Below, piece by piece: positions 33,023 to 42,349 of a DNA stretch of 64,000 bases. The translations under genes were made by a program, and so were the position numbers. Within the stretch, counting starts at the first letter, position 1; the number at the start of each line of letters is the position of its first letter. The DNA is taken from the NCBI GenBank assembly GCA_019264575.1, contig JAHUZV010000021.1, positions 1-64,000 on the forward strand, given 5' to 3'. The DNA is from Vulcanococcus sp. GTDB taxonomy: Bacteria > Cyanobacteriota > Cyanobacteriia > PCC-6307 > Cyanobiaceae. The notes under the pieces were generated by a model. The model saw nothing but the letters and a program-made list of their open reading frames with translations, made no database searches and had not been told where the DNA came from.

Positions 33023-34342
33023 TCACAGACTCCGTGCTGATGCGAGCAAGGCCAGCCCAAGCAGGTCGGGGCAACAGCGGCTCAATCGCTGTTCGCGGCG
33101 CTTCGTTAGGAACGGATCGAGCCAAACCCTCGACGGGGAATGGTGGAGTAGCTCGAGCAAACGCTTGAGCTGCCCTGGATCATCGGCAGAAACGCGCAGG
33201 CCCGCCTCTGCCGCCGCTTCACGCAAGCCTCTGGAATCAGCCACGATGAGCCTTCCGCCAGCGGCCACCGCTTCAACGGCTGGTAAGCCAAAGCCCTCCA
33301 CGCGACTGGGGAGCACTACGGCCAAGGCATGGCGATAGGCCAAAGCCAATTCCAGTTCAGTGAAGCCGACCCCCAGACAACGACCATCCAAGGCGGGATA
33401 AGCCATCAACAGTTCATGAGCCCGGGCGCCAGCACCAACTCCACACAACACCAACTGGAGCTCGGGCAGATTCACCAAGGCCGCTGCGACCAGCTCCGGA
33501 TTTTTGTAGGAACCAATGGCACTGGTGGCGGGCAAGAGCACAAACGGTGGCCGAAGGCCGGCCCTGTCGACCAAAGTGGCCCAAAGGCGATCAGCGGCAG
33601 GATCCTGCACAGTGGCAGCAAACACCGGGTCAGCGGTGCTGTGGCACCAAGGAACGCTGCCGCATGAGAGGCCCAATAAACCTTCAAGGTCCTGGGCCGT
33701 GGCGGCGGAGACGGCCAACTGACGCGAGGAGCCCAGCAGCCAGCGGCGGCGCTGGCGAGCCAGCTCCGGCGGCATCGTGCTGCGCTCAGGCAAACAATCG
33801 TGCACAAAAACCAGCTCCGGCAAAGGCGCCTGGCCGGAGGGACGCGCACACGTGGAGATCCAGGAGGAGAGGAAGGCCGTGGCACCCCAGGCCTGGGCAT
33901 GGCTGAGGTTGTCGGCATCCAACTCCGCTACAGCAGAACTATCCAGCGGATCAACAGCCGCTGCGGACACGCAATCGAAACGTGCGGTGAGGGCCAGGTG
34001 GCTATCGCGATCCACCAAGCGCAAGGGTGCTTGGGGAGTGAGCAAACCCGGAAGCGCCCAGCATCGCAACACCTGCTCCCACACCCTGGTGATGCCACCA
34101 GGGGGGCGGCAGAACCACACGCCATCCACTAGCAGCCTCGGGCCGGGTGCCTGGGCCAGGCGTTGATCTAACTCGAGTGCACAGCCGATCAAAGCACCGT
34201 TGGCATGCAGGCAAGCAGCCCGTCCAGATCGATGCCAGAACGCCTGGGCCGCCTCCAAGCCCTCGGCGCGCCAACAGGCCAGGGTCTCAACAACGGGTTG
34301 CCAGGCGCCCAGTGCCTCCGAAGCCGGTAGCTTGCATGCCAT
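33023..34342 (-). CDS. Glycosyltransferase family 4
   Basis: A 439-residue protein whose C-terminal half is GT4-like: VLLPATSAIGSYKNPELVAA (about 296-315), then VVLPSRVEGFGLPAVEAVAA (about 363-382). The N-terminal 90 residues are helical and unassigned; the middle contains LVFVHDCLPERSTMPPELAR. The ATG at 34342 (MACKLPASEA) overlaps the ATG of the divergent sulfotransferase gene on the other strand, so both promoters must lie within coding DNA or the real starts lie further in. It heads a minus-strand operon ending at the ABC exporter. Confidence 0.83.
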   Translation of the reverse strand: MACKLPASEALGAWQPVVETLACWRAEGLEAAQAFWHRSGRAACLHANGALIGCALELDQRLAQAPGPRLLVDGVWFCRPPGGITRVWEQVLRCWALPGLLTPQAPLRLVDRDSHLALTARFDCVSAAAVDPLDSSAVAELDADNLSHAQAWGATAFLSSWISTCARPSGQAPLPELVFVHDCLPERSTMPPELARQRRRWLLGSSRQLAVSAATAQDLEGLLGLSCGSVPWCHSTADPVFAATVQDPAADRLWATLVDRAGLRPPFVLLPATSAIGSYKNPELVAAALVNLPELQLVLCGVGAGARAHELLMAYPALDGRCLGVGFTELELALAYRHALAVVLPSRVEGFGLPAVEAVAAGGRLIVADSRGLREAAAEAGLRVSADDPGQLKRLLELLHHSPSRVWLDPFLTKRREQRLSRCCPDLLGLALLASARSL

Positions 34343-35105
34343 GGGGCGACCGAACTTCCTGATCCTGGGTTGCCAAAAGGGTGGCACCACCAGTCTGTAC
34401 GACCTGGTGGTGCAGCACCCGCGCATTGCTGCCGCATCAGAGAAAGAGCTGCAGTTCTTTTCCCTGCATTACAGCCGAGGATTGCAGTGGTACCAAAGCC
34501 AGTTCCCTCGCGAACGCCATGGGCTGCGTCGCAAGCTCAGCGGCGAAGCAACCCCTTATTACCTCTTCCACCCACTCGCTGCCGAGCGGATCGCCCGGCA
34601 CTGTCCACGGGCTCGTCTCGTGGTGCTACTTCGCGATCCGGTGGACAGAGCGCTCTCGCAGTATTTCCATAGCCGCCGCCTGGGCCTGGAGCCATTACCC
34701 CTGGAGGCTGCTCTGGATGCTGAAGCGACTCGCCTGGCTGATGCAGAGGTCACCCTTGCAGCCGGCAAACCTCACCGGAGCCATCAGGAGCACAGCTACC
34801 TGAGCCGGAGCCGCTACGGCCATCAGCTGGAGCGCTATGCAGCGCAGTTCCCTGCCAATCAATTGCTGGTCCTGCGCAGCGAAGCCTTCTTTGCAGACCC
34901 TGCGGGAGTGACCAAGCAGGTCTGGCGATTTCTCGGGATGAAGCCAAAACCTCTGCATCACCTGCGCGCGAGCAACCGAGGGTTGGGCGAAGCGAGCCAC
35001 GTACCACCGTCCACCCGGGCCTGGCTGGAACAGCAACTACAGGGAGAACGCGCGGTGATGGAAGAGTGGCTAGCGCGCCTGGGACCGCATGCACAACTCA
35101 CTTGA
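34341..35105 (+). CDS. Sulfotransferase
   Basis: A 254-residue PAPS-dependent sulfotransferase. The 5'-phosphosulfate loop is FLILGCQKGGTTSLYDLVVQ (about 6-25). The 3'-phosphate motif is RLVVLLRDPVDRALSQYFHS (about 92-111), and the second half has LSRSRYGHQLERYAAQFPAN and LVLRSEAFFADPAGVTKQVW. This matches heparan N-sulfotransferase-like bacterial enzymes. It probably sulfates a sugar in the exported glycan. I use the ATG at 34341; the longer frame to 34200 is antisense to the neighbour. It overlaps the GT32 gene by 17 bases. Confidence 0.9.
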   Translation: MGRPNFLILGCQKGGTTSLYDLVVQHPRIAAASEKELQFFSLHYSRGLQWYQSQFPRERHGLRRKLSGEATPYYLFHPLAAERIARHCPRARLVVLLRDPVDRALSQYFHSRRLGLEPLPLEAALDAEATRLADAEVTLAAGKPHRSHQEHSYLSRSRYGHQLERYAAQFPANQLLVLRSEAFFADPAGVTKQVWRFLGMKPKPLHHLRASNRGLGEASHVPPSTRAWLEQQLQGERAVMEEWLARLGPHAQLT

Positions 35106-35910
35106 ACAGCGGATCGCCCTCGCTTGCCGACTGAAGGAGGAGTTCCCACTTCAGTCGCTACATGACAGGCCTGCACTCCGCGCCGCTCAGGCATCGGCCA
35201 TTCCACCTCGCTGCTTCCAGACAGCCGAAATAAGGCAGTTCGGCCGCAGCCACCACGCCACACTGAGGGACCTGCGGGAACGCAATCCCGATCTGGAGTT
35301 TCTTTTGTTTGATGCCACACGTCGCGATGCCTATATGGCGGAGCGCTGGGGCGACCATCCGATCGGCAATCTCTATCGACGCTCCAGGTTCGGCGCCATG
35401 CGGGCCGATATCTTTCGATATTGCATCATCTTTGATCAGGGAGGCTTTTACCTAGACATCAACAAACTCTTGCTTCAGCCAATACAGACCTTTGTGCAGC
35501 AGAGCAATCTCGGACTGATCAGCTATGAGAGCAACTGGTGCCAACTACCAGCACCCCCAATCGCTTCAAACCGACTCTTACATCCTGATCGCTACGTTGT
35601 CCAATGGTGCTTCGGCTTCAGTGCAGGCCACGAACTTCTCGGGCAAATGATCAACAATATCTGCCTCCACGCACCTCATTACGAAGGGAAGAGCCTAGAC
35701 AATCCCGGCGAAGCGATTCGCAGCCTCACTGGGCCTGGCCTATTTACAAAGACAGTCAGAGATCACTTCGAGAATCAGACGGGCCACGAGATCAACCAGG
35801 CCGGAATTGACTTCCATCACCAGCTGCGCTGTCCAGCCGAGCGAGAAGTGATGTACTTACGCCAGCCTCATTACAAAACCTACCGCAACCAGCCAATCTT
35901 AATCAATTAG
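35089..35910 (+). CDS. GT32-like glycosyltransferase (OCH1/capsular sugar type)
   Basis: A 273-residue protein with the Gly_transf_sug pattern: SAIPPRCFQTAEIRQFG in the acceptor part, RSRFGAMRADIFRYCIIFDQ (about 98-117) and GGFYLDINKL, which supplies the D-x-N variant of the DXD metal motif at about 122-124. It then has SLTGPGLFTKTVRDHF. Family 32 enzymes transfer hexoses from nucleotide sugars. It is translationally overlapped with the preceding sulfotransferase, and its base composition is noticeably more AT-rich in the second half. It converges on the broken GT9-like gene. Confidence 0.85.
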   Translation: MHNSLEQRIALACRLKEEFPLQSLHDRPALRAAQASAIPPRCFQTAEIRQFGRSHHATLRDLRERNPDLEFLLFDATRRDAYMAERWGDHPIGNLYRRSRFGAMRADIFRYCIIFDQGGFYLDINKLLLQPIQTFVQQSNLGLISYESNWCQLPAPPIASNRLLHPDRYVVQWCFGFSAGHELLGQMINNICLHAPHYEGKSLDNPGEAIRSLTGPGLFTKTVRDHFENQTGHEINQAGIDFHHQLRCPAEREVMYLRQPHYKTYRNQPILIN

Positions 35911-35927
35911 CCGAGGTAGAACACTCA

Positions 35928-37290
35928 TCAAAGCAGAAATTTAGCAGCCAGCTCACGGTCGACATCACGCAGCACGCCCTCCCAACAAAATGGCCGGTGC
36001 TGACGAAAACATTGGATTGATTCATACCAAGGGGTGGACATTCCGTCATCACCCCATTGCCAGGATGGGTGAGCCTTGAGCAACAACCAAGCAGGGATGC
36101 CAAGCGCTCCCGCCAAATGCGCAACAGATGTATCATTTGTAATCAGCAAATCACAGCCCGTCAAAACAGACGCCGTTACATAGAAGTCAGCAGGCATCTC
36201 GTTGCAGCTTGACAGCGAAAATTCAACAGAATTAGCCAACGAGCTGGAGCAGATTTCGTCAGCCACTGCACCCACTTGAACGCTGACCAAGCAAACTCGA
36301 TGAAGCATATCGAGTCGCTCAAAGTCAGCCAAGCCCAAAGAACGTTCACGATGACTGGACAAGGGGCTCTCTCCATCGCGGTTGCCTTGCCAGTTGATCG
36401 CAACGACAGGGCGACGATCCTTGCCGCCAAAACGAAATATCTACCGGATCGACCCGAAGATAGCTATCAGCAAAAAATAGGAATGGATCATGAATCGAAA
36501 GCCGGTGCGGCACCGAAAGCAATGACAAAGCATGGGTCACGCCATGCGGCAAATCACTTGGGCTACTAACGACAAAATCGAATAAACCCGATGCTTGCAC
36601 TAGCCTTCTTAATGGCGAAGGAACAAGGATCGACACCCTTTCAAAAAATCTCCGAAGACGAGGGGCAAAACGCATAAACTGAATAACATCTCCATAGCCC
36701 TGCTCCCCCAAAAGAAGCAGATGATGACCAGGGGAGAAATGCTCGCCGCTCCAAAAAGGCAACGAAAGTTCGGCAACCTCAGAGCAACCAGCAGAAAAAC
36801 GATGTTCATGGTATTTCCATCCCATCGCGTAGTCCCCAAGACCAAGACACGCCAATCCCTTCAGATAAAGAACTCGAGGTCCCAGGGAACTATCGGCATC
36901 AAGGCGATCGATCAGCCGAAGCCAATGAGAAGCAAGGCCCAGCTCAAGAGATGCCAAACCATATTGCAAAACAATATCTTCAAAACAAGCCGGTCTCGAA
37001 CCCGAGGCAAGCACTGGCAAATAAGTGGCCATGGCATCCTCGAGCCGGTTCTGCCCATGACGAGCAATACCCAACCGCAGACTCACCTCAGCTGGGACCA
37101 TCGGCTGCTTAGCCCATGGCGATAGAGAGTCTTCAAGTTGTCGCCAAGCCTTTTGGCGTAGATAACAACATCCTTCCAGCCAGGCTCGCTCAAATATCCT
37201 CGGCCAAGTACTCAGAGCCTGGAGAACCTGGTCGTACAACCCCTGATCAAGCAGGTCCAGAATCGCTTGATGGGCTTGTGGCGGTTGCAT
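35928..37290 (-). pseudogene. Frameshifted TPR-GT9-like glycosyltransferase
   Basis: The first frame (37290 down to about 36430) encodes an N-terminal helical repeat region and the Rossmann-like half with LLLGEQGYGDVIQFMRFAPR. The match then continues in another frame with RRPVVAINWQGNRDGESPLS and DLLITNDTSVAHLAGALGIP, ending at 35928. Removing one base from the four-A run at 36429-36432 (plus strand) restores a single 453-codon gene similar in layout to the intact gene at 40111-41343. It could be a true mutation, a phase-variable tract (though four bases is short) or a sequencing error. Confidence 0.83.
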
Positions 37291-37292
37291 TG

Positions 37293-38465
37293 ATGGCCAT
37301 CAAGGAAAGATCTCGTCAACCGATCTACTACTACGTGGATCACACGAGCCGATTCGCTCATAACAGCGGCATTCAGCGTTGCGTCCGCGCACTTGGCCGT
37401 GCACTCCTGGAGCTGGGCCAACCACTGATCCCGGTGGTGTGGAACCGTGAAGACCAACAACTGGCACCGGCTGGAGCCGAGGCCCTCAAACACCTAGCGC
37501 GTTGGAGTGGCCCTCCCGCGGAAGCCTGGAGCCACTGGAAGGAGACCGGGAGCAACAACGCACCCAGCTGGCTGCTGATCGTGGAACTGGTGAGCGGCCC
37601 TCACAACCCCAGCCCGGAGCAGTTGCGCGCCGCGACCAACCCCCTCGGTGTCCAGTTGGCCTGGTTGTTTCACGACGCGATCCCCGTGCGCTGGGCAGCC
37701 CTCTACGGCGCCGCTGCCGATCAAGCCGCCCAGTGCCACACCCGTTACATGGCAGCACTGGCCGGCTATGAGCGCGTGTTCTGCAATTCGCACACCACGC
37801 GCGAGCACCTGCTGAGCTTTCTGAGGGAGCAACGCATCCCGATGAGGCCTGAGCGCATCCAGGCCCTACCGCTCGCGGAAGACTTTGGCGTTGCACGCCC
37901 TGCAGCGCCACCTGCACGCAAGGCTACAGAACAGATCCAGCTGCTCTGTGTGAGCACCCTGGAACCACGCAAAAACCACCGGGGTCTGTTCAAAGCCCTC
38001 GCCTGGCTGCACAGCCAAGGGCTCAAGAACTGGCAACTCCAGTTGGTGGGATGGGGCGCGGATGGGCAGGTGGTGCAACAGCTGGAACGGGCGCGGGCCC
38101 GCGGGCTGCCGATCCACTGGCACGGCCGAGCCGACGACACGGCCCTGGAAGCCTTCTATCAACATTCCGATCTCACGGTTTATCCCTCTTTGGAGGAAGG
38201 CTTCGGCCTGCCGGTGGCCGAAAGCCTCTGGCAGCGGCGCCCTTGCCTCTGTTCAGGAGAAGGAGCGCTGGGGGAACGGGCAGCCGCTGGCGGCTGCCTC
38301 ACGGTGAACACGGCAGACTGGCGCGCAATTGCAGCCGGCCTGGAGCGTTTGCTTGTGGATCATGAGCTGCGTCTTCAGTTGCGCCTGCAAGCCGACCAAC
38401 GCATCTTCCGGCGTTGGCACAGCGTGGCTCAAGAGCTGGTGGACAACCTGGAGCACGACGCGTGA
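37293..38465 (+). CDS. Glycosyltransferase family 4
   Basis: A 390-residue GT-B enzyme: the N-terminus has YYYVDHTSRFAHNSGIQRCV (about 12-31). The donor half has LLCVSTLEPRKNHRGLFKAL (about 216-235), and LTVYPSLEEGFGLPVAESLW (about 292-311) with the two donor-binding Glu residues. The ATG at 37293 leaves two bases to the start codon of the divergent GT9-like gene. Its stop overlaps the GTG of the FkbM methyltransferase, forming a plus-strand operon of three genes. Confidence 0.87.
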   Translation: MAIKERSRQPIYYYVDHTSRFAHNSGIQRCVRALGRALLELGQPLIPVVWNREDQQLAPAGAEALKHLARWSGPPAEAWSHWKETGSNNAPSWLLIVELVSGPHNPSPEQLRAATNPLGVQLAWLFHDAIPVRWAALYGAAADQAAQCHTRYMAALAGYERVFCNSHTTREHLLSFLREQRIPMRPERIQALPLAEDFGVARPAAPPARKATEQIQLLCVSTLEPRKNHRGLFKALAWLHSQGLKNWQLQLVGWGADGQVVQQLERARARGLPIHWHGRADDTALEAFYQHSDLTVYPSLEEGFGLPVAESLWQRRPCLCSGEGALGERAAAGGCLTVNTADWRAIAAGLERLLVDHELRLQLRLQADQRIFRRWHSVAQELVDNLEHDA

Positions 38466-39310
38466 CCACGGCTCAACTGGTATTCGATCTGGGCTTCCAC
38501 CGCGGGGAAGACACCGACCATTACCTGGCCCTGGGCCACCGAGTGGTGGCGGTTGAAGCCAACCCCAACCTGGCTGAGCAGGGCCGGGAGCGTTTCGCAG
38601 CGGCAATCAGCAGCCGCCAGCTAACCCTGGTTCATGCGGCGGTGCTCGGAGAAGCACGCACCCTCAGCGTGGTGGCCTTCCACCCACATCCCAGCCGCAG
38701 CGAATGGGGGAGCGTGGATCTGCGCTGGGTGCAGCGCAACGCCGAAGCCCACGGACTACCCCATGACGCGCCGCTGATGGTGCAAGCAACCACGTTGCAG
38801 CAGCTGGTGGCGCAGTTCGGAACCCCTTGGTTGTTGAAGATCGATATCGAAGGCGCCGATGAAGAAGTGCTGGCCGACCTCGCCGCACTGGAGCAGAAAC
38901 CCGCCTTCGTGAGCTGGGAAACGGGCAAGGAATCGCTGGCGGCCGTACTGAACCAACACAGGCGTTTGCGACGCCTGGGCTACCGCCGCTTCCGAGTGGT
39001 GCAACAGGCCTATCTCGAACGGGGCCCAGGTGTGCGGCTACCCAATGGCACGCAATACCGCTTTGCCGTGGGTTCATCGGGGCCGACACCGGCAGACAGC
39101 CCGAAACCTTGGCGTTCGCTCAGCTGGGTGGCTTTGCACTACCGGCTGCTGTTTGTGCTCTATGGCCTGATCGGGCCACGCTCCTGGTTTGCACAGGCGA
39201 GTCGATCGCGCCACCGTTGGCTGGCCTGGGGCCCAAAGCGAATACGCGCCTGGGCCGATCAGCAAAGCCTTCCCTTCCCCGGCTGGGTGGACAGCCACGC
39301 TTCCCTCTGA
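38462..39310 (+). CDS. FkbM-family methyltransferase
   Basis: A 282-residue SAM-dependent methyltransferase of the FkbM type. It has LVFDLGFHRGEDTDHYLALG (about 6-25) as the SAM site, VVAVEANPNLAEQGRERF following, and LLKIDIEGADEEVLADL (about 124-140), the FkbM IDIEG motif. These enzymes usually O-methylate sugars in surface glycans. The GTG at 38462 overlaps the stop of the preceding GT4 gene (GTGA), and the next gene starts one base after its stop. Confidence 0.9.
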   Translation: MTTAQLVFDLGFHRGEDTDHYLALGHRVVAVEANPNLAEQGRERFAAAISSRQLTLVHAAVLGEARTLSVVAFHPHPSRSEWGSVDLRWVQRNAEAHGLPHDAPLMVQATTLQQLVAQFGTPWLLKIDIEGADEEVLADLAALEQKPAFVSWETGKESLAAVLNQHRRLRRLGYRRFRVVQQAYLERGPGVRLPNGTQYRFAVGSSGPTPADSPKPWRSLSWVALHYRLLFVLYGLIGPRSWFAQASRSRHRWLAWGPKRIRAWADQQSLPFPGWVDSHASL

Positions 39311-39311
39311 C

Positions 39312-40190
39312 ATGCGCGCTCTGATCACCGGTTGCGGGCAGACCTGCGCTGCAGCCTTGCCCGCAGTGCTTCAGAACATCGAGCGCTTGCGGGGGCTTTG
39401 CAGCGACTCGCGCGTGCTGCTGCTGGAGAACGACAGCACGGATCAAACGGCCGATCTGATCCGCGCCTATGGCCGCAGCCATAGCGGCGTGCATGCCCTC
39501 GGCTTTCCTGGCCTGAACACGCGCATCCCGATCAAAACCGTGCGCCTGGCCCATCTCCGCAACACGGCCCTGGAGTGGCTGCGTTGTAACGGCGGCTGGA
39601 GCAGCATCGATTGGCTGGTGGTGCTGGATCTTGATGAGGTGAATGCAGCACCCTGGGATCTGGCTCAGCTCACCCAAGCCCTGCTCTGGTGGCAGCGGCA
39701 ACCGCAGGCGGCCGGCCTGTTTGCCAACCAGAGCGGGCCCTACTACGACCTCTGGGCGCTGCGCCACGCAACACGCTGCCCCGACGATGTGTGGGAGGCA
39801 ATGTTGCACCTGCATGGGCAACAGCCTGAGCTGAGCGACGCCCAGCTGCTCGAGCAGGTGTATCTGCCGCGGCAGTTCAGCCTGGATCCAGGCTCAGCAC
39901 CGCTGGAGGTGGATTCAGCCTTCGGTGGGCTGGCGATCTACCAGAGCGATTGGCTGGCCAGAGCTGAACCCTGCTATGTAGGCGAGCGTGCACTGGCCTG
40001 GGATGGAACAGCGGGCCAACGCTGGCTCCGTTGGCAATGCTGTGAACACGTGGCGTTCCACCAACAACTGCGCAACAGCGGCGGCCGGCTGTGGATCCAC
40101 CCCGGCCTGGTCAACTGGAACACCGCAGCGGCGGCGCAGAACGGGATGCGCCCCAATCCCTCGGGCTGGCGGCATCTGGTGGCGGGGTAG
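39312..40190 (+). CDS. Putative GT-A fold glycosyltransferase
   Basis: A 292-residue protein with a nucleotide-sugar transferase look. It reads ALITGCGQTCAAALPAVLQN at the start, VLLLENDSTDQTADLIRAYG (about 34-53) and IDWLVVLDLDEVNAAPWDLA (about 98-117), where LDLDEVN supplies a DXD-like metal site. The pattern recalls CAP59/GT69-type enzymes, but I cannot assign a family firmly. Its last 80 bases overlap, tail to tail, the 3' end of the GT9-like gene on the minus strand. Confidence 0.7.
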   Translation: MRALITGCGQTCAAALPAVLQNIERLRGLCSDSRVLLLENDSTDQTADLIRAYGRSHSGVHALGFPGLNTRIPIKTVRLAHLRNTALEWLRCNGGWSSIDWLVVLDLDEVNAAPWDLAQLTQALLWWQRQPQAAGLFANQSGPYYDLWALRHATRCPDDVWEAMLHLHGQQPELSDAQLLEQVYLPRQFSLDPGSAPLEVDSAFGGLAIYQSDWLARAEPCYVGERALAWDGTAGQRWLRWQCCEHVAFHQQLRNSGGRLWIHPGLVNWNTAAAAQNGMRPNPSGWRHLVAG

Positions 40191-41343
40191 CGCGGGCCAA
40201 TTCACTGCAGATCCGCTGCAACGGCTCCTGCCAGCTGCCAGGGGTCGACTGACGAAACAAGCGCAGGCTGTCGTACCAATACGAGCTGTCGCCGTATTGG
40301 CCCCAACGCCATTCAGGGATCGCCTTGAGCAGCACCCAGGCCGGTAGGCCCAGGGCACCGGCCAGATGCACAACGGCACTATCAGCGCTGATCAACAGAT
40401 CGCAATTGGCCAGCACCGCAGCCGTGTCGAGAAAGGAGTGGCTGGCCGAGACAGCGGCCTGGCCAGACACCTGGAGCGCCGCGAAGGGGCCGGGCCATTG
40501 CTCGGAACCCTGGCCCTTCTGAACGCTCACAAACTCCAGATCAGCCATGGCAGCCAGAGGCGCCAGTTGCTCGAGGGCCAGCGATCGGCCACGGCTGTAG
40601 AGGGATTGTTCGCTCACGGGATTGCCGCTCCAATGCAGGGCCACCAACCGCTTACCGGGCTGCCGGCCGAGGCGTTGAGCCCAGCTCTGCACGCGTGCAG
40701 GTGAAAGGTTGAGATACCCCTGCTGCCGTGGCATGGACTGATCGGACACCGCAAGGATGCGCGGCAGGCTCAGCAAGGGCGCCCAGGTTCTGGGGTGAGG
40801 CTCACGCACCAGAAAACCCTCCACCGGCAGAGCAGGCGCCCCATGGCGGATCAGTTCCACCAGGGCCCGCTGGCACACCAGCTGCACCGGAACTCCCTTC
40901 GCCACGAGCTCCAAAGCGAAGCGCAGCATCATCAGCGTGTCGCCAAAACCCTGCTCACTCACGAGCAGAAGCGGCTGATCGGGAACCTCATCGCCATTCC
41001 AGCTCGGGCCGTACCACTGGTGACAGGCCACAGGCAACGGCTGGGGCGGCCGATGCTCATACACCTGCCACCCTTCCGCAAAGCGGCCGGTGAAAAGGAG
41101 GTCTTGGGAGAGGTTGTTGCCCAATTGCCGCAGGGGTGGCTCAGGGCAGCGCAAGCTCAGCCGATAGGCACGGATCGCCGCCTCAGGGTTGGCGCAGAGG
41201 TGCTGCGCCAGGCCGTAGTTGAACCAGGCCACAGCGGAATCGGGCCGTTGCTGCAGCGCAGCGGCCATCTCGCGGCGAGCACGCTGAGGCTCACTGCCCA
41301 ACCACTGACCGGCAGCATCGAGAGCGGCTGTCGGATCAAGCAT
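40111..41343 (-). CDS. TPR-containing GT9-like glycosyltransferase
   Basis: A 410-residue protein: about 90 residues of tetratricopeptide-like helices (AVAWFNYGLAQHLCANPEAA) precede a GT9/heptosyltransferase-like region with LLLVSEQGFGDTLMMLRFAL, VALHWSGNPVSEQSLYSRGR and LLISADSAVVHLAGALGLPA. The last motif is the donor-site signature shared with the broken gene at 35928-37290. The C-terminal 26 residues are proline- and serine-rich and encoded opposite the neighbouring gene. The start overlaps the GT90 gene's stop (ATGA). Confidence 0.84.
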   Translation of the reverse strand: MLDPTAALDAAGQWLGSEPQRARREMAAALQQRPDSAVAWFNYGLAQHLCANPEAAIRAYRLSLRCPEPPLRQLGNNLSQDLLFTGRFAEGWQVYEHRPPQPLPVACHQWYGPSWNGDEVPDQPLLLVSEQGFGDTLMMLRFALELVAKGVPVQLVCQRALVELIRHGAPALPVEGFLVREPHPRTWAPLLSLPRILAVSDQSMPRQQGYLNLSPARVQSWAQRLGRQPGKRLVALHWSGNPVSEQSLYSRGRSLALEQLAPLAAMADLEFVSVQKGQGSEQWPGPFAALQVSGQAAVSASHSFLDTAAVLANCDLLISADSAVVHLAGALGLPAWVLLKAIPEWRWGQYGDSSYWYDSLRLFRQSTPGSWQEPLQRICSELARATPPPDAASPRDWGASRSAPPLRCSS

Positions 41344-42347
41344 CAACGCAGGCTCCAACGCAGGGCGGTGAGCAGATCCACCCCCAGATCCTCCAACACC
41401 TCCAGCGCCAGCTGCTGCCCGGCTGCAGCGATGGCCTCACAGGCATCGGGATTGGCGAAGCACCAATCCAGCTGCTGCTCCAGGTCGGCCAGATCAGCGC
41501 GGATCGGCACAAGATGCCGACCGGGCTCTAGGCGGTGGTGGAACCACTGGGCACGGGCGCTGCTCACCCGCAGCACGCAGCTACCGCTGAGCAACTTCCA
41601 GAGCAGGCCCCAGGAGTTCACGTTGCCATCGATATCCAGAATCCAGCGGCACTGGGCCATCTGCAGCGGTTCGAGCACGACGGCCATCAATCCCTGACGC
41701 CGAAGCTCCGCTGTGACGGCCTCCTGCGCGGCGGCGTCGCGACATTGCACCGCGCTGGTGAAACGAGCATCCAGACGCTCCGGCAAGCGCAGGGTGTGAG
41801 CACACAAGCGATAGCGGAGATTCTGGGGCAGGCGGCGAGGTGTGATCGCCTTGCTGCCGGTGGTGGCACCACGCCAGATCACCAGCTGCCGGCGCTGGCG
41901 CCAGGGCGGTGGCGGCGTGGCGGCCATGGCCTGGCGAAACAGCAGATAGCCGCGGCTGCCAAGGCAGTAGGGATCCGGAATCACACCATCAGCCGGGCGA
42001 GCAGCTCCAGCCGGCGCATCCAAGCGCAGGGCATTGAGCACGGAAGGGGCCTCATCGTGCACCTGCATGGCAAGAGCACGACGGCCGGCGGCCCAGGGAC
42101 GCAAACAGGCCGCCATCGCCGCGACCCGCAGCAAGGGATCCAGCCGGCCGGGCATCGCCAGGGCATCGATCGGCACACGGATCACCTCACCCACTCGCAT
42201 CCCAAGCAGCCGATCCCGGCTGGGCAGACAGGCCTGCAGATCGGGCACCTGCTGCCACGACTGCCTCAGGACCGCCGGAACACTGCCCTGCAGCTCTCTG
42301 AGAAACCACTCCGGCCCCAGGGGGTCGAACACCGGAGGCGGAGCCAC
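41343..42347 (-). CDS. GT90-like (CAP10/LPS O-glucosyl- or xylosyltransferase) enzyme
   Basis: A protein of about 334 residues with the family 90 pattern: LVIWRGATTGSKAITPRRLP in the centre, then QCRWILDIDGNVNSWGLLWK and LSGSCVLRVSSARAQWFHHR, the C-terminal nucleotide-binding segment of CAP10-type transferases. I place the start at the GTG of 42347 (VAPPPVFDPLG), two bases after the upstream stop; a longer frame would overlap the GT9 gene by 46 bases. Members add xylose or glucose to surface polymers. It is cotranscribed with GT9 genes on both sides. Confidence 0.84.
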   Translation of the reverse strand: MAPPPVFDPLGPEWFLRELQGSVPAVLRQSWQQVPDLQACLPSRDRLLGMRVGEVIRVPIDALAMPGRLDPLLRVAAMAACLRPWAAGRRALAMQVHDEAPSVLNALRLDAPAGAARPADGVIPDPYCLGSRGYLLFRQAMAATPPPPWRQRRQLVIWRGATTGSKAITPRRLPQNLRYRLCAHTLRLPERLDARFTSAVQCRDAAAQEAVTAELRRQGLMAVVLEPLQMAQCRWILDIDGNVNSWGLLWKLLSGSCVLRVSSARAQWFHHRLEPGRHLVPIRADLADLEQQLDWCFANPDACEAIAAAGQQLALEVLEDLGVDLLTALRWSLR

Positions 42348-42349
42348 GC

